A DNA stretch of 5,510 nt, taken from the NCBI GenBank assembly GCA_021443945.1, contig JABUSF010000006.1, forward strand, positions 113,342 through 118,851. The letters run 5' to 3'. The position numbers and the translations under genes were made by a program. Below the pieces are notes generated by a model that was not told the origin of the DNA, ran no database searches, and saw nothing but the letters and a program-made list of their open reading frames with translations. Position 1 is the stretch's first letter. Every line of letters starts with the position of its first letter. Positions 1 through 4,965 of this stretch are shown piece by piece. The stretch is from Ileibacterium sp. Lineage in GTDB: Bacteria; Bacillota_I; Bacilli_A; Erysipelotrichales; Erysipelotrichaceae.

Positions 1-99
1 AATGCAGCCATGATTGCGGTGGCTGGTGATATTGCTTATGAAACAGGGCGCAGAGCTCAGGCAGATTTGACGGCTGATGCCGGACTGGAGCTCATGTGA
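1..99 (+). CDS. tsaD: C-terminal end of a TsaD-like tRNA threonylcarbamoyladenosine biosynthesis protein (5' partial)
   Basis: Reading frame 1 is open from the window edge to a TGA at 97-99, giving 32 residues that begin NAAMIAVAGDIAYETGRRA and end LELM. The start of this tail matches what I recall of the TsaD C-terminus, which typically reads CTDNAAMIAAAGY, then a basic/Gly segment, then ADLxxxAxPxLxL. TsaD is the ATPase subunit that, with TsaB and TsaE, transfers threonylcarbamoyl to A37 of ANN-decoding tRNAs in the cytoplasm. The catalytic metal-binding histidines would lie outside the window. The stop overlaps the GTG start of the next gene by four bases, so the two are very probably co-transcribed. 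The assignment rests on about 30 residues remembered as a family signature, so it is likely but not certain. Confidence 0.68.
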   Translation, partial: NAAMIAVAGDIAYETGRRAQADLTADAGLELM

Positions 100-644
100 T
101 CCGGTTTGCACAGGATCAGGACTGGCAGCAGGTGTATGACATCTATCGATACTATGTGGAAAACAGTGTCTACAACCTGGACTGGCAGCCTTTGGAGTTT
201 GAAGAATTTAAAAAGCGTCAGCTGGATATTCAGAAAGACTATCCCTATTTGGTTGCGGAAGAGCAGGGAGAGATCCTGGGATATGCCTGTGCCCACAACG
301 CGTTTGAAAAAGCCAGCTATCAGTTTGATGCGGATTTAACCATTTACTTTAAAGAGGGAAATCATCATGGTCAGGTGGCTGCCATCATGGACAGGCTCGA
401 AGATCTTCTGAAACGTCAGAACATTCACTGGCTGATTGGATGCATTTCCAAAAGCAATGCCCGAAGCATCGCTTTTCATGAGCGCCGGGGATTTGAGTTC
501 ATGGGGGAACTGCCCCATGCCGGTTTTAAAAACAATCAGTTTCACTCTGTGGTCTGGTATGGAAAAGTCCTGAACAAAGAAGAGGATTTCATCGATCATG
601 ACCTTCGGTTTATCCCCATAGGACAGCTGGAGGCGTTTGAATGA
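96..644 (+). CDS. GNAT-family N-acetyltransferase, phosphinothricin/MnaT-like
   Basis: This 182-residue protein has the layout of the PAT/MnaT (YncA) branch of GNAT acetyltransferases, which move acetyl from acetyl-CoA to small amines or amino acids in the cytoplasm. Visible signatures are the N-terminal IRFAQDQDWQQVYDIY, the PYLVAEEQGEILGYA strand pair (50-64), and N121-ARSIAFHERRGFEFMG (to 137) followed by HAGFK (141-145), all typical of that branch. The acetyl-CoA pyrophosphate loop, normally R/Q-G-x-G-x-G/A, reads HHGQVA at 90-95 and is degenerate. About 20 residues extend beyond the GNAT fold. The GTG start at 96 is chosen because GGAG at 87-90 lies 5 bases upstream. The start overlaps the upstream stop, and the stop overlaps the next ATG. 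It is not an obvious RimI, although rimI often accompanies tsaD. The substrate cannot be read from the sequence. Confidence 0.85.
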   Translation: MIRFAQDQDWQQVYDIYRYYVENSVYNLDWQPLEFEEFKKRQLDIQKDYPYLVAEEQGEILGYACAHNAFEKASYQFDADLTIYFKEGNHHGQVAAIMDRLEDLLKRQNIHWLIGCISKSNARSIAFHERRGFEFMGELPHAGFKNNQFHSVVWYGKVLNKEEDFIDHDLRFIPIGQLEAFE

Positions 645-1303
645 TCAAAGGAATTATTTTTGATATGGACGGCCTGATGTTTGATACCGAAACCATGTAC
701 ATCGAAATGGTTCCCAAACTGGCGGCCAGAGCTGGAATTGCTCTTCCCGAAGAAGAAATGCAGCGGATTATCGGCTGTGACAAGACCATGCTTAATGGGA
801 TTGAAAAAGACTATCCCGGAATCACAGAAGTCATTTGTCGAGACTATCAGGGAAAGCGGATGGAGCATTTCTATTCCTTCTTTCCTGAAAAGGGGCAGGC
901 TGACAAAAAAGGATTGAAAGAAATTGTGGACTGGCTCAATGAAAATGATATTCCATATGCCATTGCCAGCAGTTCAGCCCGTCAGAATATTGTCGAGATG
1001 TGTTCCCATTCAGCGGCGGATTTGAAGCCCAAAGCCATAATCAGCTCCCTGGACGGGCTGCCTTCCAAACCCAATCCGGCTGTTTTTTTGGCGGCAGCAA
1101 AAGCCATGAACCTGAAGCCGGAAGAGTGCCTGGTTCTTGAGGATTCAAAATTCGGCATTCAGGCAGCAAAAGCCGGAGGCTTTCCAAGCGTCTGGATTCC
1201 GGACCGGCTGAAGCCGGATGAGGAAATGTGCCAGTCGATTCAGATGAAAATGCCTTCCCTGCTGGATGTGAAAAGTTATCTTATGACGGCAATGGATAAA
1301 TAG
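641..1303 (+). CDS. HAD-superfamily subfamily IA hydrolase (phosphatase / beta-phosphoglucomutase-like)
   Basis: The protein has 220 residues, normal for this family, and all four HAD motifs are present. Motif I is FDMDGLMFDTE with nucleophile D8 and acid/base D10. Motif II has S110/S111 in AIASSSARQN. Motif III has K143 in SKPNPAVFLAAA. Motif IV is LEDS with E167 and D168, followed by the usual FGIQAAKAGG. Residues about 15-90 form the helical C1 cap that sets specificity. These enzymes dephosphorylate small phosphometabolites or isomerise sugar phosphates through an aspartyl-phosphate intermediate with Mg2+. The ATG overlaps the previous stop (ATGA), and GGAGG at 629-633 gives a 7-base spacing, so it is translationally coupled to the acetyltransferase. 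The exact substrate is unknown. Phosphatase is slightly more likely than mutase, but the cap sequence does not settle it. Confidence 0.92.
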   Translation: MIKGIIFDMDGLMFDTETMYIEMVPKLAARAGIALPEEEMQRIIGCDKTMLNGIEKDYPGITEVICRDYQGKRMEHFYSFFPEKGQADKKGLKEIVDWLNENDIPYAIASSSARQNIVEMCSHSAADLKPKAIISSLDGLPSKPNPAVFLAAAKAMNLKPEECLVLEDSKFGIQAAKAGGFPSVWIPDRLKPDEEMCQSIQMKMPSLLDVKSYLMTAMDK

Positions 1304-1354
1304 AAAAGATTGTTTCAAAATGGAAGCGGAATGGATAGATCAAAAGGAGTTCTT

Positions 1355-2920
1355 ATGAAGCTTACCGATAAAATCAACCCTATGGATTTCGAAGAGAAAA
1401 TTGATCTCTTTGAGGAAAAAACAAAAGAGTTTTATGATGGAAAACTTTCCCAAAAAGAATATAAAGGCTTTTCCGGAAAGTATGGCAGCTACGCTCAGCG
1501 GGGCGCCAAAGCCAATATGCTGCGGCTGCGCATGAACGGCGGCCGTTTGACCAAAAAGAAACTGAAATATATTTTGGACAAAACAGCCGAACATGATGTC
1601 CCACTGCTTCATTTCACCACCTGCCAGACTGTGCAGATGCATGACTTATCCCCTGAAACAACCGTGGAAATTATGAGGGACGCTTTAAAAGCCGGCATTG
1701 TCTGCTATGGAGGCGGCGGAGATTACCCTCGAAATGTCATGTGCTCTCCTTTGACAGGAACAGAAAAAGAAGAATACTTTGATGTGATGCCGTATGCCCT
1801 GGCAGCCAGTGAGTTCCTGATTCATTTTATTGACCGGGAAAAAATGCCAAGAAAACTGAAGGTGGCCTTCTCCAATTCCAAATCCAATGTATCTCATGCA
1901 ACCATCCGCGACTTAGGATTCGTGGCGAAAGAAAATGGATTGTTTGATGTGTATGGTGCCGGAGGAATGGGGGCCAATCCCCGTTTGGGCGTAAAGGTGG
2001 CAGAAGATGTGGATCCTTCCAAAATCCTTTATTACATCTACGCCATGATTGAAACCTTCAAAAAATATGGAAACTATGACAACCGTGCCAAAGCCAGAAC
2101 CAGATATATGGTCGAGTCTCTGGGCGGCGAAGACAACTTCCGGAAAGCCTATCTGGAAGAACTGGAAAAAGTGATGGCTGAAAACGACATCGATCTGACA
2201 GATGTGGAAGAAGTGGTCATTGACAAACAGCCATCGGATACACTTTTGGAAGAAAGCTGGTTTGTTCTGCCTCAGAAACAGGATGGACTGTATACGGTCC
2301 GCTGGCATCCTATCGGCGGATCTCCTGATAAGGAAGTGCTGAAAAAAGTCTATGAAGCGATCCTTCCCATGGATCAGGTGGAAATCCGCCTATCCCCGGA
2401 TGAAACAGCCTATATTATCAATCTGAACGGCGATGAAGCTCTGAAAATTCAGGACATCATTAAAGACGATGCAGCCAGAACACCTCTGGAAGCGTCTTCC
2501 AGCTGCATTGGCGCCTCCATCTGCCAAGTGGGAATTCGTGATTCTCAGTCTTTGCTGAAGAAGATTGTAGAAGCCGTGCGCGAAGCAGACATCGATGCCA
2601 AAGCCCTGCCTCAGATTCATATTTCCGGCTGTCCTTCCTCCTGCTCGGCTCATCAGACCGCAGAACTGGGATTCAGAGGTTTTGTCAAAGTCGTTGACAA
2701 GAAACCTCATGCTTCCTTCATGATGTTTGCCTACGGGGATGAAGTGCAGGGTCAGGAACGTCTTGGCCGTGAGATGGGAAATATTCTGGAAGAAAAGGTC
2801 CCGGCTTTGGTTGTTGAACTGGGCAAAACGGTTCAGGATTCCGGCATGAATTTTAAAGAATGGCTGAAAGCCAATCCAGAGAAACTGGATGAACTGGCTG
2901 CAAAATACGCTGCTGACTAA
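1355..2920 (+). CDS. Siroheme/[4Fe-4S] nitrite/sulfite reductase, single-polypeptide assimilatory type
   Basis: This 521-residue protein has the two-fold repeated layout of the nitrite/sulfite reductase family. A ferredoxin-like half-domain (about 45-112, MLRLRMNGGRLTKKKL then HFTTCQTVQMH) is followed by the first catalytic repeat with YPRNVMCSPLTG (124-135). The second half-domain spans about 305-370, and the second catalytic repeat carries the cluster ligands. Those are C384 and C390 (C-x5-C in SSSCIGASIC) and C426 and C430 (C-x3-C in SGCPSSC), which bind the [4Fe-4S] cluster bridged to siroheme. The family reduces sulfite to sulfide or nitrite to ammonia by six electrons in the cytoplasm. 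The frame is open upstream to a TTG at 1310, but the ATG at 1355 is chosen for AAAAGGAG at 1342-1349, 5 bases upstream. No flavoprotein partner or cys/nir genes are seen, so ferredoxin or a distant flavoprotein would supply electrons. I cannot distinguish sulfite from nitrite as substrate. Confidence 0.93.
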   Translation: MKLTDKINPMDFEEKIDLFEEKTKEFYDGKLSQKEYKGFSGKYGSYAQRGAKANMLRLRMNGGRLTKKKLKYILDKTAEHDVPLLHFTTCQTVQMHDLSPETTVEIMRDALKAGIVCYGGGGDYPRNVMCSPLTGTEKEEYFDVMPYALAASEFLIHFIDREKMPRKLKVAFSNSKSNVSHATIRDLGFVAKENGLFDVYGAGGMGANPRLGVKVAEDVDPSKILYYIYAMIETFKKYGNYDNRAKARTRYMVESLGGEDNFRKAYLEELEKVMAENDIDLTDVEEVVIDKQPSDTLLEESWFVLPQKQDGLYTVRWHPIGGSPDKEVLKKVYEAILPMDQVEIRLSPDETAYIINLNGDEALKIQDIIKDDAARTPLEASSSCIGASICQVGIRDSQSLLKKIVEAVREADIDAKALPQIHISGCPSSCSAHQTAELGFRGFVKVVDKKPHASFMMFAYGDEVQGQERLGREMGNILEEKVPALVVELGKTVQDSGMNFKEWLKANPEKLDELAAKYAAD

Positions 2921-2934
2921 AGTCTTTTCCTGAA

Positions 2935-2973
2935 GAGGGTGCATTCCTTTGAAATGCACCCTCCATTTTTTTT
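2935..2973 (+). terminator. Intrinsic terminator of the reductase transcript
   Basis: A perfect 11-bp stem, GAGGGTGCATT (2935-2945) pairing with AATGCACCCTC (2953-2963), encloses a 7-base loop. Two bases later comes a run of eight T (2966-2973). It starts 14 bases after the reductase stop, in the right orientation for plus-strand termination. Confidence 0.93.
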
Positions 2974-2980
2974 GAAGGAG

Positions 2981-3019
2981 CAAAAGAAAACAGAGCCGCA
3001 CTCAAACCGGCTCCGTTTT
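2981..3019 (-). terminator. Intrinsic terminator of the leftward regulator/membrane-protein transcript
   Basis: The plus-strand segment 2991-2998 (CAGAGCCG) pairs with 3008-3015 (CGGCTCCG) with one A/C mismatch, and flanking AAAA (2987-2990) and TTTT (3016-3019) extend the stem. The loop is 9 bases. Read on the minus strand, the hairpin follows the stop at 3039 and is trailed by TTTTCTTTT. With the preceding terminator it makes a compact convergent pair separating the two transcripts. Confidence 0.85.
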
Positions 3020-3038
3020 GAAAACTTCATAGATGGAT

Positions 3039-3827
3039 TTATTTTTTGCTTCTGGCATTCATCATATATGTCAGGTTTCCAGTCAGCATAATCAGACAGA
3101 CCAGAATCATCGGAAGAAGACCGGTATCGAAGAAAAACATGGTGAGAACGCTAAGAACCCATCCGGCCAAGCACATTTTGTTCATGTTTTGATAAGCTTT
3201 GAATCCGGCTCGGTAAATCTCCTGTTTCTGCATTTCGTCGCAGCTGGCTTCCCATGTTTTTTGAAAATCCGTCTGGAAAATACTTCCCTGCTTTTCCGGG
3301 TTCAGTTCTTTGATTAAATTGACAGACATATTCTGGACAGCCATGGTCCAAACCATATTCCCTAAGAGTGCCAGCATGGAGAGGATGAAAAGAATCATGG
3401 AGCTGATCTCTAAAGACGCCTGTTCACTGTTCAGAACTGGTACCAGAAGAAGCCAGCAGCAGATGCCAAAAAGCATGATCGTCAGGATGAAAGAGCAGCC
3501 GCTGACCATCAATGGCATTTCCAGCATATTTTCCGCTTCCATAGCCAGATCATCGTCCTGACCATCCCAGGATTTTACAAGCTTTTTAGCTTTCGAGATT
3601 TGAATAAAGCAGTAGACTGCAGCGATCAGGTTGAATCCGACGATGGTTCCAGCACTTAAATAATCCATAAAGGACTTCACGCTGTTGTCCATCGTGAACT
3701 GAAAATTGGAAGCAATGGTTTGAAAAAGGAAAGCGGCAAGAGCTCCCCCTGCCATGGAAGCGATCAGAATCAGAGCAAATTTGATGTAGATCTTTGTATT
3801 GGATGCGGATGTTGCATTAGTTTTCAT
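3039..3827 (-). CDS. DUF3169-like six-helix membrane protein paired with an XRE regulator
   Basis: The product has 262 residues and about six predicted membrane helices near 15-37, 57-77, 106-130, 141-161, 216-233 and 237-255. The loop between helices 4 and 5 reads NPEKQGSIFQTDFQKTWEASCDEMQKQ and continues EIYRAGFKAYQNMNK. This resembles, from memory, the conserved core of the DUF3169 family (Firmicute membrane proteins of unknown function), as does the WDGQDDD turn after helix 2. The frame stays open to 3887, but the ATG at 3827 is chosen because a strong AGGAGG lies 9 bases upstream, at about 3837-3842. This start falls inside the last codons of the regulator gene, an 11-base overlap that suggests translational coupling. 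No enzymatic motif is visible and the function is unknown. By analogy with other XRE/membrane pairs it may sense or answer envelope conditions, which is inference only. Confidence 0.85.
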   Translation of the reverse strand: MKTNATSASNTKIYIKFALILIASMAGGALAAFLFQTIASNFQFTMDNSVKSFMDYLSAGTIVGFNLIAAVYCFIQISKAKKLVKSWDGQDDDLAMEAENMLEMPLMVSGCSFILTIMLFGICCWLLLVPVLNSEQASLEISSMILFILSMLALLGNMVWTMAVQNMSVNLIKELNPEKQGSIFQTDFQKTWEASCDEMQKQEIYRAGFKAYQNMNKMCLAGWVLSVLTMFFFDTGLLPMILVCLIMLTGNLTYMMNARSKK

Positions 3828-4035
3828 CTTTATTATCCTCCTCATATTGAAAGATGTCCTCGACAGAGGCGTTGCAGACTTTTGCAATTTTTAATGCCAG
3901 GGTGACGGAAGGAGAATAGTCTCCTCTTTCGATTTGGGAAATCGTTTGTCTGGATGTTCCCACCAGCAGTCCCATCTGTGCTTGGTTGACGCCGAGTTTG
4001 GATCGGTATTCTTTTAATCGGTTAAGAAGCGGCAT
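3817..4035 (-). CDS. Short XRE-family helix-turn-helix transcriptional regulator
   Basis: This 72-residue protein consists almost entirely of one HTH_3 domain. RLKEYRSKLGVNQAQMGLLV (6-25) covers the first helices, and TSRQTISQIERG (27-38) is the recognition helix and cap. DYSPSVTLALKIAKVCNASV (39-58) forms the remaining helices, and an acidic tail IFQYEEDNKDEN follows. It belongs to the YgzD-like group of about 65-75 residues, which binds DNA as dimers and usually autoregulates. The ATG at 4035 is preferred over the in-frame GTG at 4047 because AAAGGTGG (4044-4051) sits 8 bases upstream of the ATG, whereas nothing suitable precedes the GTG. The gene overlaps and precedes the DUF3169-like gene. 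The three inverted repeats at 4122-4198, in its own predicted promoter, are the obvious candidate binding sites, so it is probably an autorepressor. There is no metal- or ligand-binding domain beyond the HTH. Confidence 0.93.
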   Translation of the reverse strand: MPLLNRLKEYRSKLGVNQAQMGLLVGTSRQTISQIERGDYSPSVTLALKIAKVCNASVEDIFQYEEDNKDEN

Positions 4036-4073
4036 CCTGTATCCCACCTTTCTGCCGCAGGTACTCCTTTGGA

Positions 4074-4111
4074 ATTCAGATATTTATGGACCGGTACTCA
4101 TAAATCTGAAT
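4074..4111 (-). other. Imperfect hairpin in the predicted 5' leader of the regulator mRNA
   Basis: Plus-strand arms 4074-4088 (ATTCAGATATTTATG) and 4099-4111 (CATAAATCTGAAT) are complementary over 13 pairs with a 2-base bulge, around a 10-base loop (GACCGGTACT). The structure lies between the predicted transcription start and the ribosome binding site. It has no T tract and is followed on the minus strand by an AAAGGAG (4064-4070) with no start codon at normal spacing. It is not a terminator. An RNA-stability element, a translation-control element or a further DNA dyad are all possible. Confidence 0.5.
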
Positions 4112-4121
4112 CAGGATCGAT

Positions 4122-4139
4122 TGACAACTTTTCTTGTCA
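4122..4139. promoter_or_regulatory. Operator repeat 1, TGACAA-N6-TTGTCA
   Basis: TGACAACTTTTCTTGTCA is an inverted repeat with 6-bp arms around CTTTTC. It is identical to repeat 3, and the identity extends to 20 bp when the preceding AT is included. It lies at about the predicted transcription start of the regulator gene, a position where a bound repressor would block initiation. Assignment to the adjacent XRE protein is inferred from proximity. Confidence 0.8.
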
Positions 4140-4145
4140 CTTATG

Positions 4146-4174
4146 ATGGTAAAGATGACAAGGATCCTTGTCAA
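4146..4174 (-). promoter_or_regulatory. Predicted sigma-A promoter of the regulator / DUF3169 unit
   Basis: On the minus strand a perfect TTGACA (-35, plus coordinates 4169-4174) is followed after 17 bases by TACCAT (-10, 4146-4151), a four-of-six match to TATAAT. The -35 box overlaps operator repeat 2 and the expected start near 4139 abuts repeat 1. This placement predicts a leader of about 100 bases before the ATG at 4035. The -10 is weak, so the exact start is uncertain. Confidence 0.6.
4156..4173. promoter_or_regulatory. Operator repeat 2, perfect 18-bp palindrome
   Basis: TGACAAGGATCCTTGTCA is fully palindromic over 18 bp and shares the TGACAA/TTGTCA arms with repeats 1 and 3, but its six-base centre differs (GGATCC, not CTTTTC). 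The conservation of arms and change of centre point to the arms as the recognised part. It overlaps the predicted -35 box. Confidence 0.83.
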
Positions 4175-4180
4175 TCGAAT

Positions 4181-4198
4181 TGACAACTTTTCTTGTCA
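4181..4198. promoter_or_regulatory. Operator repeat 3, TGACAA-N6-TTGTCA
   Basis: This is a second exact copy of TGACAACTTTTCTTGTCA, with the flanking T at 4180 and A at 4199 extending the arms to seven pairs. It begins 25 bp from the start of repeat 2 and 59 bp from repeat 1. It lies upstream of the predicted -35 box and just before the terminator of the neighbouring gene. Confidence 0.8.
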
Positions 4199-4202
4199 AA
4201 AT

Positions 4203-4226
4203 AAAAAAGCCTGCTTAAAAGCAGAC
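4203..4226 (-). terminator. Intrinsic terminator of the four-helix membrane protein gene
   Basis: On the minus strand GTCTGCT (4220-4226) pairs with AGCAGGC (4209-4215), seven pairs including one T/G wobble around a 4-base loop. TTTTTT follows (4203-4208). It begins 3 bases after the stop at 4230-4232. It separates this transcript from the downstream regulator unit on the same strand and so supports an independent promoter for the regulator. Confidence 0.88.
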
Positions 4227-4229
4227 ACT

Positions 4230-4688
4230 TCAGCTCTTTTCATCGTCAGGAAATTTTCGAATGACAGCCACACTGGCTTCTCCCTTCATCAGAATGGTCA
4301 GAAACATAGAGGCTCCGGCCAAATCCAGAAAGGCGACCAGAACGGGAGAGAAGATGCAGGAGGGATTCAGATCCCATAGACCGATGAATACGGCACAGAT
4401 ACTGAAAACCACCAGAATAATGGCTGCGGATTTACTTTCTGTTCCGTCTTCTTTGCCAATCGAATACCGGTATCCCCGATATCCGGAGTAAAACAGAAGC
4501 ATGGCCAGGGCACAGTGAAATCCGATGGACAAATACGGGAAAATCCGATTGGACAAATGGACGGACAGTTTGAAAAAGTCGTTCCAAATATTGGGAAGGG
4601 CAGCGGCCCCGAGAATGATCAGCCCCATGCAAAAGATTTGGAGCATAGTCTTGTCTTTCGATGAATTGGTATTTTCAATTTTACTCAT
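4230..4688 (-). CDS. Small four-helix membrane protein of unknown function
   Basis: I do not recognise this 152-residue protein. It has a polar N-terminus (MSKIENTNSSKDK), then four hydrophobic segments near 15-32, 50-69, 87-105 and 112-134. A basic aromatic stretch, GYRGYRYSIGKEDGTESK, lies between helices 2 and 3, and the tail is charged (VIRKFPDDEKS). No catalytic or transport motif is visible. The ATG at 4688 is preferred over the in-frame TTG at 4700 because GAGGA (about 4694-4698) lies 5 bases upstream. The gene has its own -10-like box and its own terminator, so it appears monocistronic. It could be a short stress- or envelope-related membrane protein, but nothing in the sequence decides this. 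Coding potential is supported by the start, stop, RBS, terminator and coherent helix pattern. Confidence 0.78.
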   Translation of the reverse strand: MSKIENTNSSKDKTMLQIFCMGLIILGAAALPNIWNDFFKLSVHLSNRIFPYLSIGFHCALAMLLFYSGYRGYRYSIGKEDGTESKSAAIILVVFSICAVFIGLWDLNPSCIFSPVLVAFLDLAGASMFLTILMKGEASVAVIRKFPDDEKS

Positions 4689-4734
4689 GCAGTTCCTCAA
4701 TGACTGACAGTTGATCTGCAGTCCTAATGTTCAC

Positions 4735-4740
4735 AGTATA
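4735..4740 (-). promoter_or_regulatory. Predicted -10 box for the four-helix membrane protein gene
   Basis: TATACT on the minus strand matches five of six positions of the -10 consensus and lies about 47 bases before the ATG at 4688. No good -35 box is found at 16-18 bases. An odd palindrome, AAGAGCCTCTT (4743-4753), fills the spacer and could bind a regulator. The call is tentative. Confidence 0.42.
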
Positions 4741-4832
4741 GAAAGAGCCTCTTAATAAAGAATTGGCAACTGATTAATTATTTCGAAAAACTTTTCGTGT
4801 TTCGCATGTGAAAATATCTTGAAAAGACGGTT

Positions 4833-4867
4833 TCCAAAGCAGTTTCCGGTAAACAGGCTGTTTTGGA
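4833..4867. repeat. Inverted repeat in the divergent intergenic region
   Basis: TCCAAAGCAG (4833-4842) pairs with CTGTTTTGGA (4858-4867), ten pairs with one G/T wobble, around a 15-base loop that itself contains GTTT/AAAC. There is no T tract on either strand, so it is not a terminator. It lies upstream of the lipoprotein promoter, and its role is unknown. Confidence 0.45.
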
Positions 4868-4879
4868 GGCATTTTGCAG

Positions 4880-4919
4880 GCAGATCCAAAATGTTTAATT
4901 TTTCTTTAACTGGATCTGC
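4880..4919. promoter_or_regulatory. Nine-bp inverted repeat overlapping the lipoprotein promoter (possible operator)
   Basis: GCAGATCCA (4880-4888) and TGGATCTGC (4911-4919) are perfect inverted copies separated by 22 A/T-rich bases. The arm centres are 31 bp apart, about three helical turns. The right arm ends one base before the TATAAT box, and the expected -35 position lies between the arms. This suits a dimeric regulator binding one face of the DNA. The regulator is not identified. Confidence 0.55.
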
Positions 4920-4920
4920 G

Positions 4921-4926
4921 TATAAT
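4921..4926 (+). promoter_or_regulatory. -10 box of the lipoprotein promoter
   Basis: A perfect TATAAT lies 39 bases before the ATG at 4966. At the normal distance upstream the sequence is only T-rich (4898-4904) with no recognisable TTGACA. The promoter may therefore be weak at -35 or need an activator, perhaps acting through the inverted repeat around it. Confidence 0.72.
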
Positions 4927-4965
4927 GAAGCCGCAAACCTCAATCAGAGAAAGGAGAAATGACTC

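Noticed and set aside
1310..1354. N-terminal extension of the reductase from a TTG at 1310
   Set aside because: The extension has no ribosome binding site and no family resemblance, whereas the ATG at 1355 has AAAAGGAG 5 bases upstream.
1304..1354. Promoter between the HAD gene and the reductase
   Set aside because: TTGTTT and GATAGA-like elements can be paired only at poor match, so read-through from upstream cannot be excluded and no promoter is called.
1913..2308. 131-codon open frame antisense to the reductase
   Set aside because: Its Phe/His/Ile-rich composition is typical of the reverse complement of a Lys/Glu-rich gene, with no RBS or domain.
2390..3001. 203-codon open frame on the minus strand antisense to the reductase
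   Set aside because: It is a shadow of a well-defined enzyme gene. It lacks a recognisable domain and runs through the terminator hairpin.
3033..3317. Plus-strand open frames opposite the DUF3169-like gene
   Set aside because: No RBS or domain; the minus-strand protein in the same region has coherent membrane helices and a strong RBS.
3828..3887. Twenty-residue N-terminal extension of the DUF3169-like protein
   Set aside because: It lies wholly within the regulator coding region in another frame. The AGGAGG before the ATG at 3827 fixes the start, and a polar extension ahead of helix 1 is not expected.
4122..4198. CRISPR array made of three repeats
   Set aside because: The repeats are only 18 bp and internally palindromic, with 16- and 7-base gaps, and there is no cas gene. 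The promoter position fits operators instead.
4121..4208. Plus-strand promoters using TTGACA at 4121 or 4180
   Set aside because: No acceptable -10 box lies 16-18 bases downstream and no plus-strand gene follows before 4966. The TTGACA matches come from the operator arms.
4752..4943. 63-codon minus-strand open frame in the divergent intergenic region
   Set aside because: It would cover the lipoprotein promoter. I see no ribosome binding site and no recognisable domain.
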